A stretch of DNA of 40,534 nt from Opitutia bacterium (GTDB lineage: Bacteria; Verrucomicrobiota; Verrucomicrobiia; Opitutales; UBA953). The stretch covers positions 1 through 40,534 of the forward strand of contig CANCLV010000006.1 in assembly GCA_947378905.1 (NCBI GenBank), read 5' to 3'. Of the stretch, positions 1 to 7,349 are shown in pieces. The notes below the pieces were generated by a model. The model had not been told where the DNA came from. It saw only the letters and a program-made list of their open reading frames with translations, and made no database searches. How positions within the stretch are numbered: the stretch's first letter is position 1; the number at the start of each line of letters is the position of its first letter. A program made the translations under genes and the position numbers.

Positions 1-248
1 TGCACATTAGCTAACTGTAATTTTAAAACGACTTCATCTTCAGGCGTAGCCTGAGCGACGAGCGATTGTGCCTCAACCAGGGAACTAGCATAGTCTCCGG
101 AAGAATAAAGTGTCTGAAAATTTTTGGCCGACTCGGTATAATTCGAGACACAGCCGCTTAAAAGCATTACCAAAAGTAGCCATAGTCCACGATTACGACC
201 GATTTGTGTATCGAGTGAGGGTGCCAATTGGGATTTGGAATAATCCAC
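1..248 (-). CDS. Putative lipoprotein, N-terminal part (gene runs off left edge)
   Basis: Reading the minus strand from a GTG at 248 gives an open frame to the window edge. It begins MDYSKSQLAPS and has a hydrophobic stretch ending in a lipobox, LLSGC, at about residues 33-37. After the Cys comes a helical stretch (YSSGDYASSLVEAQSLVAQ) that resembles a TPR-like repeat, but too little is present to assign a family. The product is probably lipidated and exported to the outer membrane or periplasm. TAAGG lies about 8 nt before the GTG, one of the few ribosome-binding-site-like motifs in this window. The gene diverges from the T2SS operon. The start is inferred; function is unknown. Confidence 0.6.
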   Translation of the reverse strand, partial: MDYSKSQLAPSLDTQIGRNRGLWLLLVMLLSGCVSNYTESAKNFQTLYSSGDYASSLVEAQSLVAQATPEDEVVLKLQLANV

Positions 249-382
249 AAAAGTACCTTAACCCAGCTACAACTGATAATAAACCTTAAACATATTAGTT
301 CTAACTGATTTCAGGTAAAGAATAGACAATTTTACTCGAAACCTAAAACTGAATCGGGTGTTGTATTGTTGTAAGCTGACCA

Positions 383-1033
383 ATGATTTTACCCCGCTTT
401 AAATTAACTCTCCTTGTTCTTGGGTTCACGCTCATTGGACTACAGGGACGGGCCGATGTCGATCTTCAGGGTTTAGTCACCCACTCCCCCTTCGGCGAAG
501 GAAAGACTGGAGCAGGTGGCGAGCGCGTGGGCTCATTGGAATTTCGCGGCTACTACGTCGATAACGGTATAACTTACTTCAGTATTTATAATCCATCATC
601 CAAGTCATCCGTGTGGGTTGCCGAAGGTGAAACCTCTACCAGCCCCTTTACCGTATCCGTCAAAAGTTTTGATTCCGATAAATATGCAGTGACCTTAGAG
701 TCAAACGGCCAATCCATGCGATTGGCATTACACGACCCCGTAATTTTAAAAATGGAGTTACCAGCAACACCAGCGGCAACCCCAGCTAATAACAATGGTG
801 CTACACCAACAGCGATGACTGCTGTCGTTGGTAATGCGACAGCTGGACAAACAACCACCACCGAACAAGCCCAAAATTTTAAAGATACCATGCGGCAGCG
901 CTGGCAAGACCGCCAAAATCAAAATGGCGGAACCGATAACAATAAAAACAAAGGCAATAAAGCAGCTGAAGCCACGACCGCCTCAGAAAATACCAATACC
1001 GCAAAAAAGGGACAAAAAAACAAAGCTAATTAA
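383..1033 (+). CDS. Secreted/anchored GspC- or PilP-like protein heading the T2SS operon
   Basis: A 216-residue protein with an N-terminal hydrophobic segment (about residues 7-24) that could be a signal peptide ending near GRA or a membrane anchor. Residues about 50-120 form a compact beta-rich region (LEFRGYYVDNGITYFSIYN) like the inner-membrane-linked HR/PilP domain that contacts secretins. From about residue 125 the chain is Pro/Ala/Thr rich, then Asn/Lys/Gln rich and probably disordered. Position as first gene, 3 nt before gspG, suggests it fills the GspC role of linking the inner-membrane platform to GspD. Sequence similarity to GspC is too weak to be sure, so the role rests mainly on context. 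No Shine-Dalgarno motif precedes the ATG. Confidence 0.7.
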   Translation: MILPRFKLTLLVLGFTLIGLQGRADVDLQGLVTHSPFGEGKTGAGGERVGSLEFRGYYVDNGITYFSIYNPSSKSSVWVAEGETSTSPFTVSVKSFDSDKYAVTLESNGQSMRLALHDPVILKMELPATPAATPANNNGATPTAMTAVVGNATAGQTTTTEQAQNFKDTMRQRWQDRQNQNGGTDNNKNKGNKAAEATTASENTNTAKKGQKNKAN

Positions 1034-1036
1034 TTT

Positions 1037-1489
1037 ATGGATACCAACAAAAATCATCTCACCCAAACGCGTCACGCTCGTCGCGGTTTCACCTTACTCG
1101 AAATTCTCATCGCGGTGGCGATTGTCGGCATGCTCGTGGGCCTTGCGGTAACCAACACCGATAAAATTCTTGGTCAAAGCCAAGACGGCGTTGCTAAACT
1201 TTTCGTAAACGAATCTCTCAAAACATCCTTGGTCCGTTATCGCATAGACTTAGGTGACTACCCTTCAACCGATGAAGGGATTAAAGCGCTCATCACGGCA
1301 CCTGAAGGCAAAGCGGATCGCTGGCGCGGACCCTACGTAGAAGCGAAAAGCGGAAATACGCCGGTCGATCCCTGGGGACAACCCTATCAATATCGCTACC
1401 CCGGAACTCATAATACCGAATCGTACGATTTATTTTCCATGGGACGCGACAAAGCTGTGGATACTCCAGACGATATCGGAAATTGGTGA
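1037..1489 (+). CDS. gspG: Type II secretion major pseudopilin GspG
   Basis: A 150-residue major pseudopilin, the subunit expected to build the periplasmic pseudopilus that pushes substrates through the secretin. It has a basic leader (MDTNKNHLTQTRHARRG) and a canonical prepilin peptidase site, RRG|FTLLE, with Glu at mature position 5. A hydrophobic helix follows (ILIAVAIVGMLVGLAV). The C-terminal half carries the GspG signature: DLGDYPSTDEGIKAL, DPWGQPYQYRYPG and an Asp-rich end (GRDKAVDTPDD) that corresponds to the calcium-binding loop of the family. The length is typical. The gene is 3 nt after the GspC-like gene and overlaps the start of gspH. No prepilin peptidase gene is in the window. 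Confidence 0.95.
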   Translation: MDTNKNHLTQTRHARRGFTLLEILIAVAIVGMLVGLAVTNTDKILGQSQDGVAKLFVNESLKTSLVRYRIDLGDYPSTDEGIKALITAPEGKADRWRGPYVEAKSGNTPVDPWGQPYQYRYPGTHNTESYDLFSMGRDKAVDTPDDIGNW

Positions 1490-1992
1490 GCAAGGGATTC
1501 ACTCATTTGCGGGGCGGTTTTACTCTCCTAGAAACACTTTTAGTTTTAGGCTTAATCAGCATGCTCGCTGCCGTACTTGTCGGTGGCTCAGCTTCGTTAC
1601 TTAAGGGCACCTCTCGCGAAGACCCCGAGGACGCACTCCTAGCCCTTCTCCAAACAGTCCGCCGTGAAGCGGTCGCTCAAGGGACTACGATTATTTTAAA
1701 AACCGTAGCCGACGAAGAAGACCCTGATGTTACCCATTACACTTGGGGTGAAGATAAAATTGAGAAGCTACCGATTTTAGCTGGTGTGAAAGTAAAACTG
1801 ATTGGACCTGCAGTTAATGCAGCTATCTTACTGGGCGGAGAAATGGAGGAGTCGGCAATCTCTCAAATTAAATTTTATCCAGATGGAACCTGCGATCGGA
1901 TTCGATTAGAAATTACACGCAACGAGTCTCGTCACGTTCTACCTATTGACCACCTAACCTGTGCGCCCCTCCCGGCCGAAAAAGCAAAATGA
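1486..1992 (+). CDS. gspH: Type II secretion minor pseudopilin, GspH-like
   Basis: A minor pseudopilin of about 168 residues. The leader MSKGFTHLRGG is followed by FTLLE (cleavage after Gly, Glu at +5) and a hydrophobic helix (LVLGLISMLAAVLVGG). The body has a short GspH/FimT-like pattern (EDALLALLQTVRREAVAQG) and a C-terminal beta region (IKFYPDGTCDRIRLEI). I prefer the GTG at 1486, which overlaps the gspG stop as GTGA and suggests translational coupling; a TTG at 1483 is the alternative. Assignment as GspH rests on the FYPDGT motif and on its place between GspG and GspI. The product is probably part of the pseudopilus tip. Confidence 0.85.
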   Translation: MSKGFTHLRGGFTLLETLLVLGLISMLAAVLVGGSASLLKGTSREDPEDALLALLQTVRREAVAQGTTIILKTVADEEDPDVTHYTWGEDKIEKLPILAGVKVKLIGPAVNAAILLGGEMEESAISQIKFYPDGTCDRIRLEITRNESRHVLPIDHLTCAPLPAEKAK

Positions 1993-2609
1993 GAAAAAAT
2001 GCTTTCACACTCATTGAGGTTTTAGTGGCGCTCGCCATCTTTGCACTAGCAGCGGTAGGCTTGGGTGCTGCTTATTCAAATGTTTTACTAAGCAGGATGG
2101 CCCTTAAAGAAAAAGGCGTAGGCGAAGAAGACTTTGCTCGCTGTCGCGCCGCAATGCTCGAGACGGCTAATTTTGCAGATATCGAAAAAGGCGGAGATGT
2201 TTATCTACCCGATGATCGCATGGCCCGGTGGAAGGGTAAAATTGAGCCAACCACTGTAGCTGATTTATTTTGGGTAACTATCACGGTTGAAATACAAACT
2301 ACCGCCGGGGGACCTTACGGAACTCCACGCGAACAAAGTCAGTGGATTCTCCGTCCAACGTGGTCCGTGGAAAGTGATCGCACTAAACTTCTTGCTGATG
2401 CTAAAGAACGACTCCTAAAAAATCGTGGTTACGACGAAGAAACAGGTGGAGGCACTTCCTTTATCAGCAAGGCAACGACTAAAAAGGACCAGGGGAACAA
2501 AAATCCTAATAGTAATTCCAACCCAAATAATCCTGGGAAAGATAATAATCCTAAACCTAAAACCGATCCGGTTAAAAACACCGGAGGAAAAGCCCCGGTC
2601 ATTCAATGA
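1989..2609 (+). CDS. gspI: Type II secretion minor pseudopilin, GspI-like, with disordered tail
   Basis: A 206-residue minor pseudopilin with a very short leader, MRKNA, before FTLIEVLVALAIFALAAVG. The Glu at +5 is present, but the residue before the predicted cut is Ala rather than the usual Gly. The body (about residues 20-135) fits the GspI fold in outline. Residues from about 150 are a low-complexity Asn/Lys/Pro tail (NKNPNSNSNPNNPGKDNN) that makes it much longer than ordinary GspI, which is near 120-130 residues. It overlaps gspH and gspJ by ATGA on both sides, so its production is probably coupled to both. The I assignment comes from the N-terminus and gene order. Confidence 0.85.
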   Translation: MRKNAFTLIEVLVALAIFALAAVGLGAAYSNVLLSRMALKEKGVGEEDFARCRAAMLETANFADIEKGGDVYLPDDRMARWKGKIEPTTVADLFWVTITVEIQTTAGGPYGTPREQSQWILRPTWSVESDRTKLLADAKERLLKNRGYDEETGGGTSFISKATTKKDQGNKNPNSNSNPNNPGKDNNPKPKTDPVKNTGGKAPVIQ

Positions 2610-3253
2610 GGATACTTAGCGCAGTCAAAAAGGGTTTCACGCTTTTAGAAACATTGGTTTCCCTCGCCCTACTAGGAATTCTCTTAGTTACTTTAAATAC
2701 TTTCTTATTTTCAATGAGCGAGCTTTGGGGCGGGGGCAGAGATCAAAGATTATTCGACCAACATGTGCGGGCAGCAACGCGCATTCTCAAAGAAACACTT
2801 AATCAAACGACCATCGGACCTGGTGCACAAGGGTGTACCATTAAAGATATAACCGACAGCGATGGCGTGGTCGCACCGCGTTTAACTTTTTTACTCACTG
2901 ATGCTGGACGTTTGGCGAGCTGGCCCGAGGCTCCACTACCCGATGTAGATTTTTCAATCTATATTAATCCTGAGCGCGGATTAATTCTCCAATGGCAATC
3001 ACGTTTAGAGTTAGAAAGAGATTTAAATGATATTCACGAAACCGTTTTGTCTCCCTTCGTTACATCAATTGCCTACGACTATTTTGATGCTGATTTAAAA
3101 AAGTGGAAGTGCGAAGAGACACCCGCTCGCGATACCGCAGGAAGTGCTTATCTCCAACCCGCGCGCCTACGAATTCGCTACACTCGTGGTGAATTAAAAA
3201 CTGAAACAGTTATTGATATACCTATTCGTCGTCGGGGGGCGAGTCGTCCATGA
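2606..3253 (+). CDS. gspJ: Type II secretion minor pseudopilin, GspJ-like
   Basis: A 215-residue minor pseudopilin. The leader MRILSAVKKG is followed by FTLLETLVSLALLGILLVTL, with a standard Gly|Phe cleavage site and Glu at +5. The soluble part begins with a helix containing LFDQHVRAATRILKETL and ends in beta strands (ARLRIRYTRGELKTETVIDIPIRR). The size and the long globular domain match the GspJ class, which caps the pseudopilus tip with GspI and GspK. ATGA overlaps join it to gspI upstream and gspK downstream. The order G-H-I-J-K is the same as in classical T2SS operons, which supports the assignment more than direct sequence similarity does. Confidence 0.85.
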   Translation: MRILSAVKKGFTLLETLVSLALLGILLVTLNTFLFSMSELWGGGRDQRLFDQHVRAATRILKETLNQTTIGPGAQGCTIKDITDSDGVVAPRLTFLLTDAGRLASWPEAPLPDVDFSIYINPERGLILQWQSRLELERDLNDIHETVLSPFVTSIAYDYFDADLKKWKCEETPARDTAGSAYLQPARLRIRYTRGELKTETVIDIPIRRRGASRP

Positions 3254-4494
3254 GATTACAAAAGCGCAAAGGTTCGGTCATCATTGTTGTTTTAGTGTTA
3301 ATCACCCTAGCCTCCCTGCTACTCGCACGATTCATGGAGGACAACTCCTTGGAACTATCCATGTCGATGCGTGAAGTAGACCGTCAAAGACTACGCGTCG
3401 AGGCGATGTCGGAGTTAGAACTAGCTTTAGGTGTTATTAATGAAATTCGCGCCATCGACTTAAATAAGGTCCACGCACCCAGCCAAGGCTTTGCGGATCC
3501 ACACGCTTACATTGGTATTCCGCCGCGTGAAGGCTTAGAGGTTAAATTTGAGTACGAAGATGAAAGCAGTAAACTCCCGTTATCAAGTATGGATAAAAAT
3601 GGGTTAATCCAATTGCTATATTCCCTCGGATTAGAACAACGGGATGCTGAGCGCGTTTCTGATGCGCTGATTGCTTGGACAAATAAAAAATATGAGTCCA
3701 TCGAAGAAGAGGCAACTGACGCAACCTACCAACGCGCCAAACTTTCTTTCAAACCGGCACGTCGACCTTTAAGATCCTTCGAAGAACTCCGAACTATTGG
3801 AGTCGTTAAAGATTTCTTCTTTGATGAGAAAGGGAATGAAACACCCTTGCTCACTTCATTTAAGGAATGTGTCAGTTTATACACTTTCAGCGACACTAAT
3901 ATTAATACGGCGCCCGACGCTCTGCTTTATGCTCAAGGACTCGATGAACGCCAGGTAGCGTTAATCCGTGAAAAACAAACCAACATGAAGCAGAATATTG
4001 CGGGCAGTCCTCCCTATTTTCGGGTCACGCGTGAGGTACGAACTTTAATTGGAGGAACAGCCCCGCTCAAAGGGTTCGACGACGAAATTCACCTCATGTG
4101 GATTCGCGTAACCGTTAAAGAGGGGCAGGCGAAGTGTCGGGTTAATGCCTTGGTCGCGATTCGAGATGATGTTACCTTTGCAGGGCCAGTTGAAGACCCT
4201 AGCACCGTCACCGCCATGGACGCTAAAAGCACTACGGGCGCTCGAACCTTCAGCTCTAATACAAAATCCTCCACGACCGCCGATGGCACTGCCTCAAATA
4301 ATTCATCGGGAACCTCGACAACCTCTAGCGGGTCTACTTTATCAAGACGCAACACTTTCATCACCCCCGGCGTCATCCTCGGCACTGCCAGTAGTGTCTC
4401 ACTGGGAGGACGCACTACCGCCCAAACCATCAATTACCCTTTTAGAATTCTTGCCTGGTCCGAAGACAATGGACCGCCACCCACCGCTAAATAA
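3250..4494 (+). CDS. gspK: Type II secretion pseudopilin GspK-like, with Ser/Thr-rich insert
   Basis: A 414-residue protein with leader MRLQKRKG and a hydrophobic helix SVIIVVLVLITLASLLL. It lacks Glu at +5, which is normal for GspK. Features of the family follow: a long N-terminal helix, a helical domain with repeated helix-hairpin-helix-like patches (SLGLEQRDAERVSDALIAW, FEELRTIGVV, NINTAPDALLYAQGLDERQ) and a C-terminal beta part. Residues about 315-375 are almost all Ser, Thr, Ala, Gly and Asn and look disordered, which explains a length greater than the usual 300-330. It overlaps gspJ by ATGA, and its TAA stop overlaps the gspL ATG as TAATG. GspK is expected at the pseudopilus tip. Confidence 0.85.
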   Translation: MRLQKRKGSVIIVVLVLITLASLLLARFMEDNSLELSMSMREVDRQRLRVEAMSELELALGVINEIRAIDLNKVHAPSQGFADPHAYIGIPPREGLEVKFEYEDESSKLPLSSMDKNGLIQLLYSLGLEQRDAERVSDALIAWTNKKYESIEEEATDATYQRAKLSFKPARRPLRSFEELRTIGVVKDFFFDEKGNETPLLTSFKECVSLYTFSDTNINTAPDALLYAQGLDERQVALIREKQTNMKQNIAGSPPYFRVTREVRTLIGGTAPLKGFDDEIHLMWIRVTVKEGQAKCRVNALVAIRDDVTFAGPVEDPSTVTAMDAKSTTGARTFSSNTKSSTTADGTASNNSSGTSTTSSGSTLSRRNTFITPGVILGTASSVSLGGRTTAQTINYPFRILAWSEDNGPPPTAK

Positions 4495-5597
4495 TGAGTT
4501 CACTTTTTTCTAAGCAACGCGAGTCCGCCGCACTTCTACCGGGAAATCGTTTTTTTGTGCGGCTCATTGAATTAGAGCCTGAAAATATCGCCAGCCAAGT
4601 TTCTCTAGCAATTGAAACAGTATCACCCTTCCCATCGGAACAAATGTTAATGGGCTACATAACGAGTGGTGATAATAAATGGGCCTTAGCCTACGCAGCG
4701 CATCGCCGACGCTTCACCCCTGAAGAAAGTTTTGCTTGGCCTGATGACTGCCAAGTCATCCCTGAGTTCTTAGCTTTGCTTGGGCAACGACCTGACAGAG
4801 GTGGTATTTTAATTCACGAAGGTCCGGACTTATTAACGGCTCTAGCGTGGAATGAAAACCAGCCACTCCCTAGCTGTGTTTTGGTGGTGGATAAAAAAGA
4901 TAGCAGCACCGATCTCCTAACAAAGGAAATCATCGAACGTACTGGCCTACCCTCCACCACACCCATCACAACAACAACGGGTGAATTCTCAAATGAACGA
5001 AATGATTCACAGTTAATTTTAAACTGCAATAGCGGCAAACCCTTCCAACTCTCGAGCAATCAACTGGACTGTGCTGATATTCGTGATGCTGATTTCTTAA
5101 GCACGCGAAGAAAGAAAGAGCGGGTCAATAAACTCTTATGGAATACCGCTCGTGTTGCCCTCGGTGTTATTATCGTCTCTTTTGTTTTTGAAGTGTCCGC
5201 CTTTCTTATTAACTGGAGATCCAATAATCTCCGCCTAATTAATGAAAGTCGTCAGCCCGTCATTCAAGAAATTGAATCAGCCCAGGCTATTTCAGCGCGC
5301 ATTACTGAAATGAATACCAAGGCGCCATTACCCTTAGAAATGTTGGCGTTAGTTAATGAACACCGTCCAGCAACGGTCGATTTTCAAAGGGTTAGTTGTA
5401 AGAATAATACTCAAATCGAAATCGAAGCACGCACGACCAATGCAAGCGATGTTTATACTTTCGAAAAATCTCTCAAAGAAACCCCTGAAGTCACTTTTGT
5501 AGCAACAAAGGATATGCGCGCCCGTGACAACTTTACTACCTTTAGCGTCACCATCACTTTTAAACCGGGAGCACTCCGCAAAGGAGTTAAGAACTAA
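4494..5597 (+). CDS. gspL: Type II secretion assembly-platform protein, GspL/PilN-like
   Basis: A 367-residue bitopic membrane protein. About 210 cytoplasmic residues come first, then a basic stop (STRRKKERVNK), one transmembrane helix near residues 218-240 (ARVALGVIIVSFVFEVSAFLINW), a short coiled-coil (NESRQPVIQEIESAQAISARITEM) and a periplasmic ferredoxin-like domain (about 285-355). This is the GspL/PilN plan, in which the cytoplasmic part docks the ATPase GspE and the periplasmic part pairs with GspM. Primary sequence is too divergent to name alone; topology plus position between gspK and gspM supports it. The start overlaps the gspK stop by one base, and the stop overlaps gspM in the same TAATG way. 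Confidence 0.75.
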   Translation: MSSLFSKQRESAALLPGNRFFVRLIELEPENIASQVSLAIETVSPFPSEQMLMGYITSGDNKWALAYAAHRRRFTPEESFAWPDDCQVIPEFLALLGQRPDRGGILIHEGPDLLTALAWNENQPLPSCVLVVDKKDSSTDLLTKEIIERTGLPSTTPITTTTGEFSNERNDSQLILNCNSGKPFQLSSNQLDCADIRDADFLSTRRKKERVNKLLWNTARVALGVIIVSFVFEVSAFLINWRSNNLRLINESRQPVIQEIESAQAISARITEMNTKAPLPLEMLALVNEHRPATVDFQRVSCKNNTQIEIEARTTNASDVYTFEKSLKETPEVTFVATKDMRARDNFTTFSVTITFKPGALRKGVKN

Positions 5598-6124
5598 TGA
5601 AGCATTTCTTTTTCAGTCTACAAACCAGAGAACGCATTATGGCACTCTTGGCATTAGTCATTGGCGCAATCATCTGGTCAACCGCCTCATGGGGTCGCGT
5701 TAATTCCGGATGGGACACTTGGCGTTCCTTGGAAAACGAAAATCAAACTCAGCAAACCTGGCTAAAAAACGAACCCTCGATTCGTCAGAACGCAGCCAAG
5801 GCTATTCAAGGGCTGGAAGCAGGTCGCGGATACAATGACTCTCAATTAGTTGCTGAAGCTATTGCTGCCACCAAAGAAGTGGGGCTAAACGCTACCACGG
5901 AAACACCTAAAACCCAAAAGGCTGGAAAATTTGCTCTCCACACAATGCAATTGAGCTGTCGAAGGGCTGACATGGCGACCGTGGTTAAACTTTACGAAAA
6001 TCTACGCCCACGTGCACCTTATCTTTCTATTAGTTCGTTTAGTTTACAGTCGGATCGTGGAAATTCGGGCACCGTCACGATGACTATGCAGCTAACAGCA
6101 ATAGAACTTATTACCGCAAAGTAA
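5597..6124 (+). CDS. gspM: Type II secretion assembly-platform protein, GspM/PilO-like
   Basis: A 175-residue protein with a short cytoplasmic N-terminus (MKHFFFSLQTRERIMA), one membrane helix at about residues 15-33 (LLALVIGAIIWSTASWG), a helical stretch and a C-terminal alpha/beta domain (about 95-175). This is the GspM/PilO architecture and the expected partner of the preceding GspL-like protein in the inner-membrane platform. The FSLQTRERIMALLAL segment near the N-terminus is typical of GspM. It overlaps gspL by one base and ends 2 nt before the stop of gspF on the opposite strand. No terminator hairpin is visible between the two convergent operons. Confidence 0.75.
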   Translation: MKHFFFSLQTRERIMALLALVIGAIIWSTASWGRVNSGWDTWRSLENENQTQQTWLKNEPSIRQNAAKAIQGLEAGRGYNDSQLVAEAIAATKEVGLNATTETPKTQKAGKFALHTMQLSCRRADMATVVKLYENLRPRAPYLSISSFSLQSDRGNSGTVTMTMQLTAIELITAK

Positions 6125-6126
6125 GC

Positions 6127-7347
6127 TTAGAAACGGAAACTGGCGCTGACTTCAAATACGGCGGCGACGATTGCAAAAGCGATAAACGCAACAAATGAGA
6201 ACGCGGCGATAAGAACGCTGGCGGATATGGTTTGGGAAATAGCGCCGAGCCAGCGATCAAGTTCAGCGCGATAAGAACGGGCAATATCTCTAAGGCCAGG
6301 AGCTAAATTTCCTGTCTGCTCAGCTACGGCCACTCGATCTAATAAAAGTCGAGGAAAGTATCCTGTACGTGCTAAGGCCCGCGACAAACTTTCACCTTCT
6401 AAAACGCGGTCCGTCGCCTCACGCATTTGTAAACGCATTGCGCGATTGGGAGCAGTCTTCTCAGCAAGTCTGAGCGCATCGGCTGTGGTAATTCCGTTTT
6501 CTAAAAGTACTGCTAAAGTGTGACAAAAATTGAGGACCGAAACCCTCATGACAAACGCACCCATTAAAGGCACTTTCAATAACAACGCATCGGAGGCCAC
6601 TTTTCCTTCTTCCTTTTTACGCCACTGGTAAACACCTATAACCCCAATCACGACGGCTATTAAAAATAATGGACCAGCTACGACAAAGAAATCTGCAAAG
6701 TTAATTAGCAGTTTGGTTGAGAGTGGTAATTTTCCGCCCAGTGAAGTGAGGAGAGTTTGTAGGCGGGGTAATAAATAAAGTACGAAAAAAATCACCACGC
6801 CAATCGCAATAAAGCAAATGAAGATTGGGTACGCCATCGCCGCTACTAATTTACGTCTGAATTCAGCCTGCTCCGTGAAGTGGGTAATTAATCTCTCTAA
6901 CACATCACGAATATTTCCCGTGGCCTCACCGGCAGAAATTAAATTAATAGTCTGACCATCAAACACCGCGGGGTATGCACCCATCGCCGCCGATAAACTT
7001 TGGCCTTCACCCAGCTTTGCCCAAATCCCCGAACATAAATTACGCAGGCGAGATTTTTGGAGACGTAATGAAAGTAAGCGCAATGACTCGCCTGCCGACA
7101 TTCCACTGCGGACTAAGTCCGCCATCGACTCAAGAAAAGGCAAACACTCAGCGGCCGTAGGTTCATTTTCTTTAGAATTTCGGTCGCGGGTATTTTCTTT
7201 TTTAACTGCGCCCACTTCTTCTACCTTGAGTGGTTTTAAATCCTTCATTTGCAACTTACGAAGTGCTTCACGTCGATGGGGCGCATCAACAACCCCCTCA
7301 ACCACAGTGCCCTTACTATCGCGAGCGGTGTAAGTGAACGACGGCAT
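6127..7347 (-). CDS. gspF: Type II secretion inner-membrane platform protein GspF
   Basis: A 406-residue polytopic protein with the two repeated T2SSF domains. The N-terminus (MPSFTYTARDSKGTVVEGVVDA) is the standard GspF/PilC start. Domain 1 runs about residues 65-190 and contains FLESMADLVRSGMSAGESL; domain 2 is about 265-390 with FCHTLAVLLENGITTADALRLAE. Membrane helices lie near 170-193, 219-241 and 375-402. It forms the platform turned by the ATPase GspE. The gene starts 2 nt after gspE ends and closes the D-E-F minus-strand operon. The length is typical of the family. Confidence 0.95.
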   Translation of the reverse strand: MPSFTYTARDSKGTVVEGVVDAPHRREALRKLQMKDLKPLKVEEVGAVKKENTRDRNSKENEPTAAECLPFLESMADLVRSGMSAGESLRLLSLRLQKSRLRNLCSGIWAKLGEGQSLSAAMGAYPAVFDGQTINLISAGEATGNIRDVLERLITHFTEQAEFRRKLVAAMAYPIFICFIAIGVVIFFVLYLLPRLQTLLTSLGGKLPLSTKLLINFADFFVVAGPLFLIAVVIGVIGVYQWRKKEEGKVASDALLLKVPLMGAFVMRVSVLNFCHTLAVLLENGITTADALRLAEKTAPNRAMRLQMREATDRVLEGESLSRALARTGYFPRLLLDRVAVAEQTGNLAPGLRDIARSYRAELDRWLGAISQTISASVLIAAFSFVAFIAFAIVAAVFEVSASFRF

Positions 7348-7349
7348 AA

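Noticed and set aside
586..891. 101-codon antisense frame in the GspC-like gene
   Set aside because: It mirrors a real coding gene in the opposite strand and has no independent start context or family motif.
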